42,107 nt of DNA from Bacillota bacterium. Its GTDB lineage: Bacteria; Bacillota; Clostridia; Lachnospirales; Bianqueaceae. Position 1 is the first letter of the stretch. Each line of letters starts with the position of its first letter. Below the pieces are notes generated by a model, which was given only the letters and a program-made list of their open reading frames with translations, made no database searches and was not told the origin of the DNA. The stretch lies in the NCBI GenBank assembly GCA_017634575.1, contig JAGBND010000151.1, forward strand, positions 1 to 42,107, in the 5' to 3' direction. Positions 40,831 to 42,107 of the stretch are shown one piece after another. Position numbers and translations under genes: made by a program.

Positions 40831-42048
40831 TTACGGATTGCAGTGCGGGCAAGGCCAGTAGCCGGCGTCCAACGCATCTTCTCTGGTTCCGGTGAATTCC
40901 TGTTTGTTCCGCTCGCTCATCTTTTCAACCCCTTCACAGTCGGGATAATGGAAGATGCCGGAACGGGTATTTACAATATAAGTATAAACCTCTCCGCTCT
41001 CCTGCTCGCTCTGGCTGATGCCGCCGCTCATGCCTTCCTGGGCAATTTCCAGCTCGCCCTCATAGGTCCGGCCTGACTTGTAGTCAATCAGCGTATGCTC
41101 CGAAGGGTCAAAAACATTGTAAATAAAGACACAGAACAGGATGTCTTCCCCATCGTCCTCGAGGGAAATGGCCTCCATCAAGGCGCCCCGGCAGACCAGC
41201 TCATCTCCCTGGAAAACCGGGGTTACCCGGTATAGCACCAGGCTCTGGGACTCGCGGACGTAGTCTCCCACCAGTTCTTCAAAGGGCCGCATGCCATCGT
41301 TATTGAAGAAATGCGTGCCGGTGACCAGATTCTGTTCGTTGTCATTTTCTCCGGCCAACTGAAAAGCGATCAGGTGGGACCGTTCATATCCGCTGCTTTT
41401 CTGCCATCCCGAGGGGTGAATCCAGTAAATGTCGCCCCTCGAACCGGAGGGCATCAGCTCGACGCCGATGCTGCCCATGGCCCGGCCGCACCGACCCAGG
41501 TTATCCAGCGGGCTGTAATCCTCATATGCACCCTTCTTGGCCTGGGCAATTTCATCTTCGGTAAAATAGGGCACGTTGTCGTGGATCACCGCATAGGTGT
41601 TTCCCGCGAATGCGGGGATGGTATCGGCGTTAAAGTCTTCATACCGCGTAGGGCTGACATACAGGCCCGGGGCTTCTGTTTCTTCCGACGCCCCGGCTGA
41701 AGCATCAGACGATGAGGCTTCGGACTGATCCTGTCCGGTGCTTTCCTGCTCAAGCTCAGAGGTATCTGAATCTGGTGAGGCTTCCGGATCTGGCGAGGCC
41801 GCTGAATCTGATGAAGCTTTTGAATCCTGAGCGTTTTCCGAAGCTGCACCATTTTCGTTGCTTTGAATGGTCGTCTGCTCACCCATAGAATCAGCAGCAT
41901 TTTCTTGTTCCTGAATCGATACAGAATTCAGAACAGCCTCTTCCACCGGGGGCTCTGCGCTCCCTGAGCAGCCGGCGAGCATCGTCAGGATGATGAATAG
42001 AGAAAGCAAAACGGCCAAATAGCGGGATTTGCATTTAGGTTTACGCAT
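40831..42048 (-). CDS. Nuclease lipoprotein: DNA/RNA non-specific endonuclease plus Ada-like zinc domain
   Basis: 405 residues. Lipobox LTMLAGC gives C27. Residues 28-127 are an acidic Ser/Asp/Glu-rich linker. The nuclease core has GYERSHLIAFQLAGENDNEQ (H225 as general base, N240) followed by LVTGTHFFNN, matching the streptococcal EndA/NS_2 beta-beta-alpha-metal family. The C-terminus (355-405) is a Cys/His zinc-like module, FHYPDCEGVEKM and then PCPHCNP (H367, C371, C400, C403), seen on secreted nucleases and ComEC-like proteins of Clostridia. Role: surface-bound DNA or RNA degradation, for nutrition or DNA uptake. AAGGAG ribosome site; overlaps the preceding gene by 8 bp. Confidence 0.93.
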   Translation of the reverse strand: MRKPKCKSRYLAVLLSLFIILTMLAGCSGSAEPPVEEAVLNSVSIQEQENAADSMGEQTTIQSNENGAASENAQDSKASSDSAASPDPEASPDSDTSELEQESTGQDQSEASSSDASAGASEETEAPGLYVSPTRYEDFNADTIPAFAGNTYAVIHDNVPYFTEDEIAQAKKGAYEDYSPLDNLGRCGRAMGSIGVELMPSGSRGDIYWIHPSGWQKSSGYERSHLIAFQLAGENDNEQNLVTGTHFFNNDGMRPFEELVGDYVRESQSLVLYRVTPVFQGDELVCRGALMEAISLEDDGEDILFCVFIYNVFDPSEHTLIDYKSGRTYEGELEIAQEGMSGGISQSEQESGEVYTYIVNTRSGIFHYPDCEGVEKMSERNKQEFTGTREDALDAGYWPCPHCNP

Positions 42049-42106
42049 GGCTTTTCTCCTTTCTCCGGTAGCGCTCCTTGGTAATCAGGTCATGGGAAAA
42101 GCCGGC
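42041..42106 (-). CDS. C-terminal end of an upstream gene (partial)
   Basis: Minus-strand frame open from the window edge encoding AGFSHDLITKERYRRKEKSHA and a TAA stop inside the nuclease start region (8-bp overlap). The GFSHDLI segment vaguely recalls the C-terminal repeats of RecX, but 21 residues are too few to name it. The coupling suggests it is in one operon with the nuclease gene. Confidence 0.5.
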   Translation of the reverse strand, partial: AGFSHDLITKERYRRKEKSHA

Positions 42107-42107
42107 C

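Overview
The window reads as chromosomal DNA of a low-GC-lineage Gram-positive anaerobe, most likely a Lachnospiraceae-type Clostridium of moderate GC content. The grounds are MurT/GatD cell-wall amidation genes, a tRNA-Ile T-box in front of ileS, a two-gene SufC-SufB iron-sulfur system, a DUF4867 gene beside a sugar isomerase, AAGGAGG-type ribosome binding sites and sigma-A promoters with 17-18 bp spacers. There are no rRNA or tRNA genes, phage genes, CRISPR arrays or transposase genes. Species assignment is inference.

Layout. 1-64 is a perfect 30-bp-armed palindrome. 110-4562 (minus) is a sugar-catabolic run: TetR and AraC regulators, DUF4867 protein, fucose/arabinose isomerase-family enzyme and transaldolase-like fructose-6-phosphate aldolase. 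A single palindromic -10 region (4621-4630) serves both tetR and the opposite gene, an orphan beta-propeller protein (4672-6213). 6297-11748 (minus) holds SufB, SufC, a Nudix hydrolase with an insert in its Nudix box, an HD phosphohydrolase, a 41-residue relic of a flavodoxin, a methyltransferase-like protein and methionine aminopeptidase. 12061-20788 (plus) holds a heterodimeric ABC exporter whose first subunit has a frameshifted C-terminus, a SNF2 helicase, serine acetyltransferase and a DUF218 protein. 20846-25916 (minus) holds an NhaC antiporter, GatD, MurT and alanine racemase, so peptidoglycan precursor functions cluster here.

25917-26310 is a gene-free stretch with two head-on copies of a hairpin element. 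Their conserved inner sequences sit on arms of equal length but different sequence. 26311-29788 (minus) is a nitrate/sulfonate-type ABC importer with a Crp/Fnr regulator. 30002-31435 (minus) is an rpiB-alsE pair followed by a decayed GH1 glycosidase, with a divergent LacI regulator and two operator-like palindromes between the promoters. Then come a YhhN membrane protein, T-box-controlled ileS, a minus-strand operon (MFS transporter, 10-TM metal exporter, ABM-domain protein), a GDPD-family phosphodiesterase and a nuclease lipoprotein. The end of a further gene runs off the right edge.

The gene content is mostly ordinary housekeeping and accessory metabolism. The parts least explained by known families are the twin hairpins at 26015-26294, the sugar cluster with stacked TetR and AraC regulators beside the orphan propeller protein, and several traces of recent gene decay (flavodoxin relic, GH1 relic, exporter frameshift).
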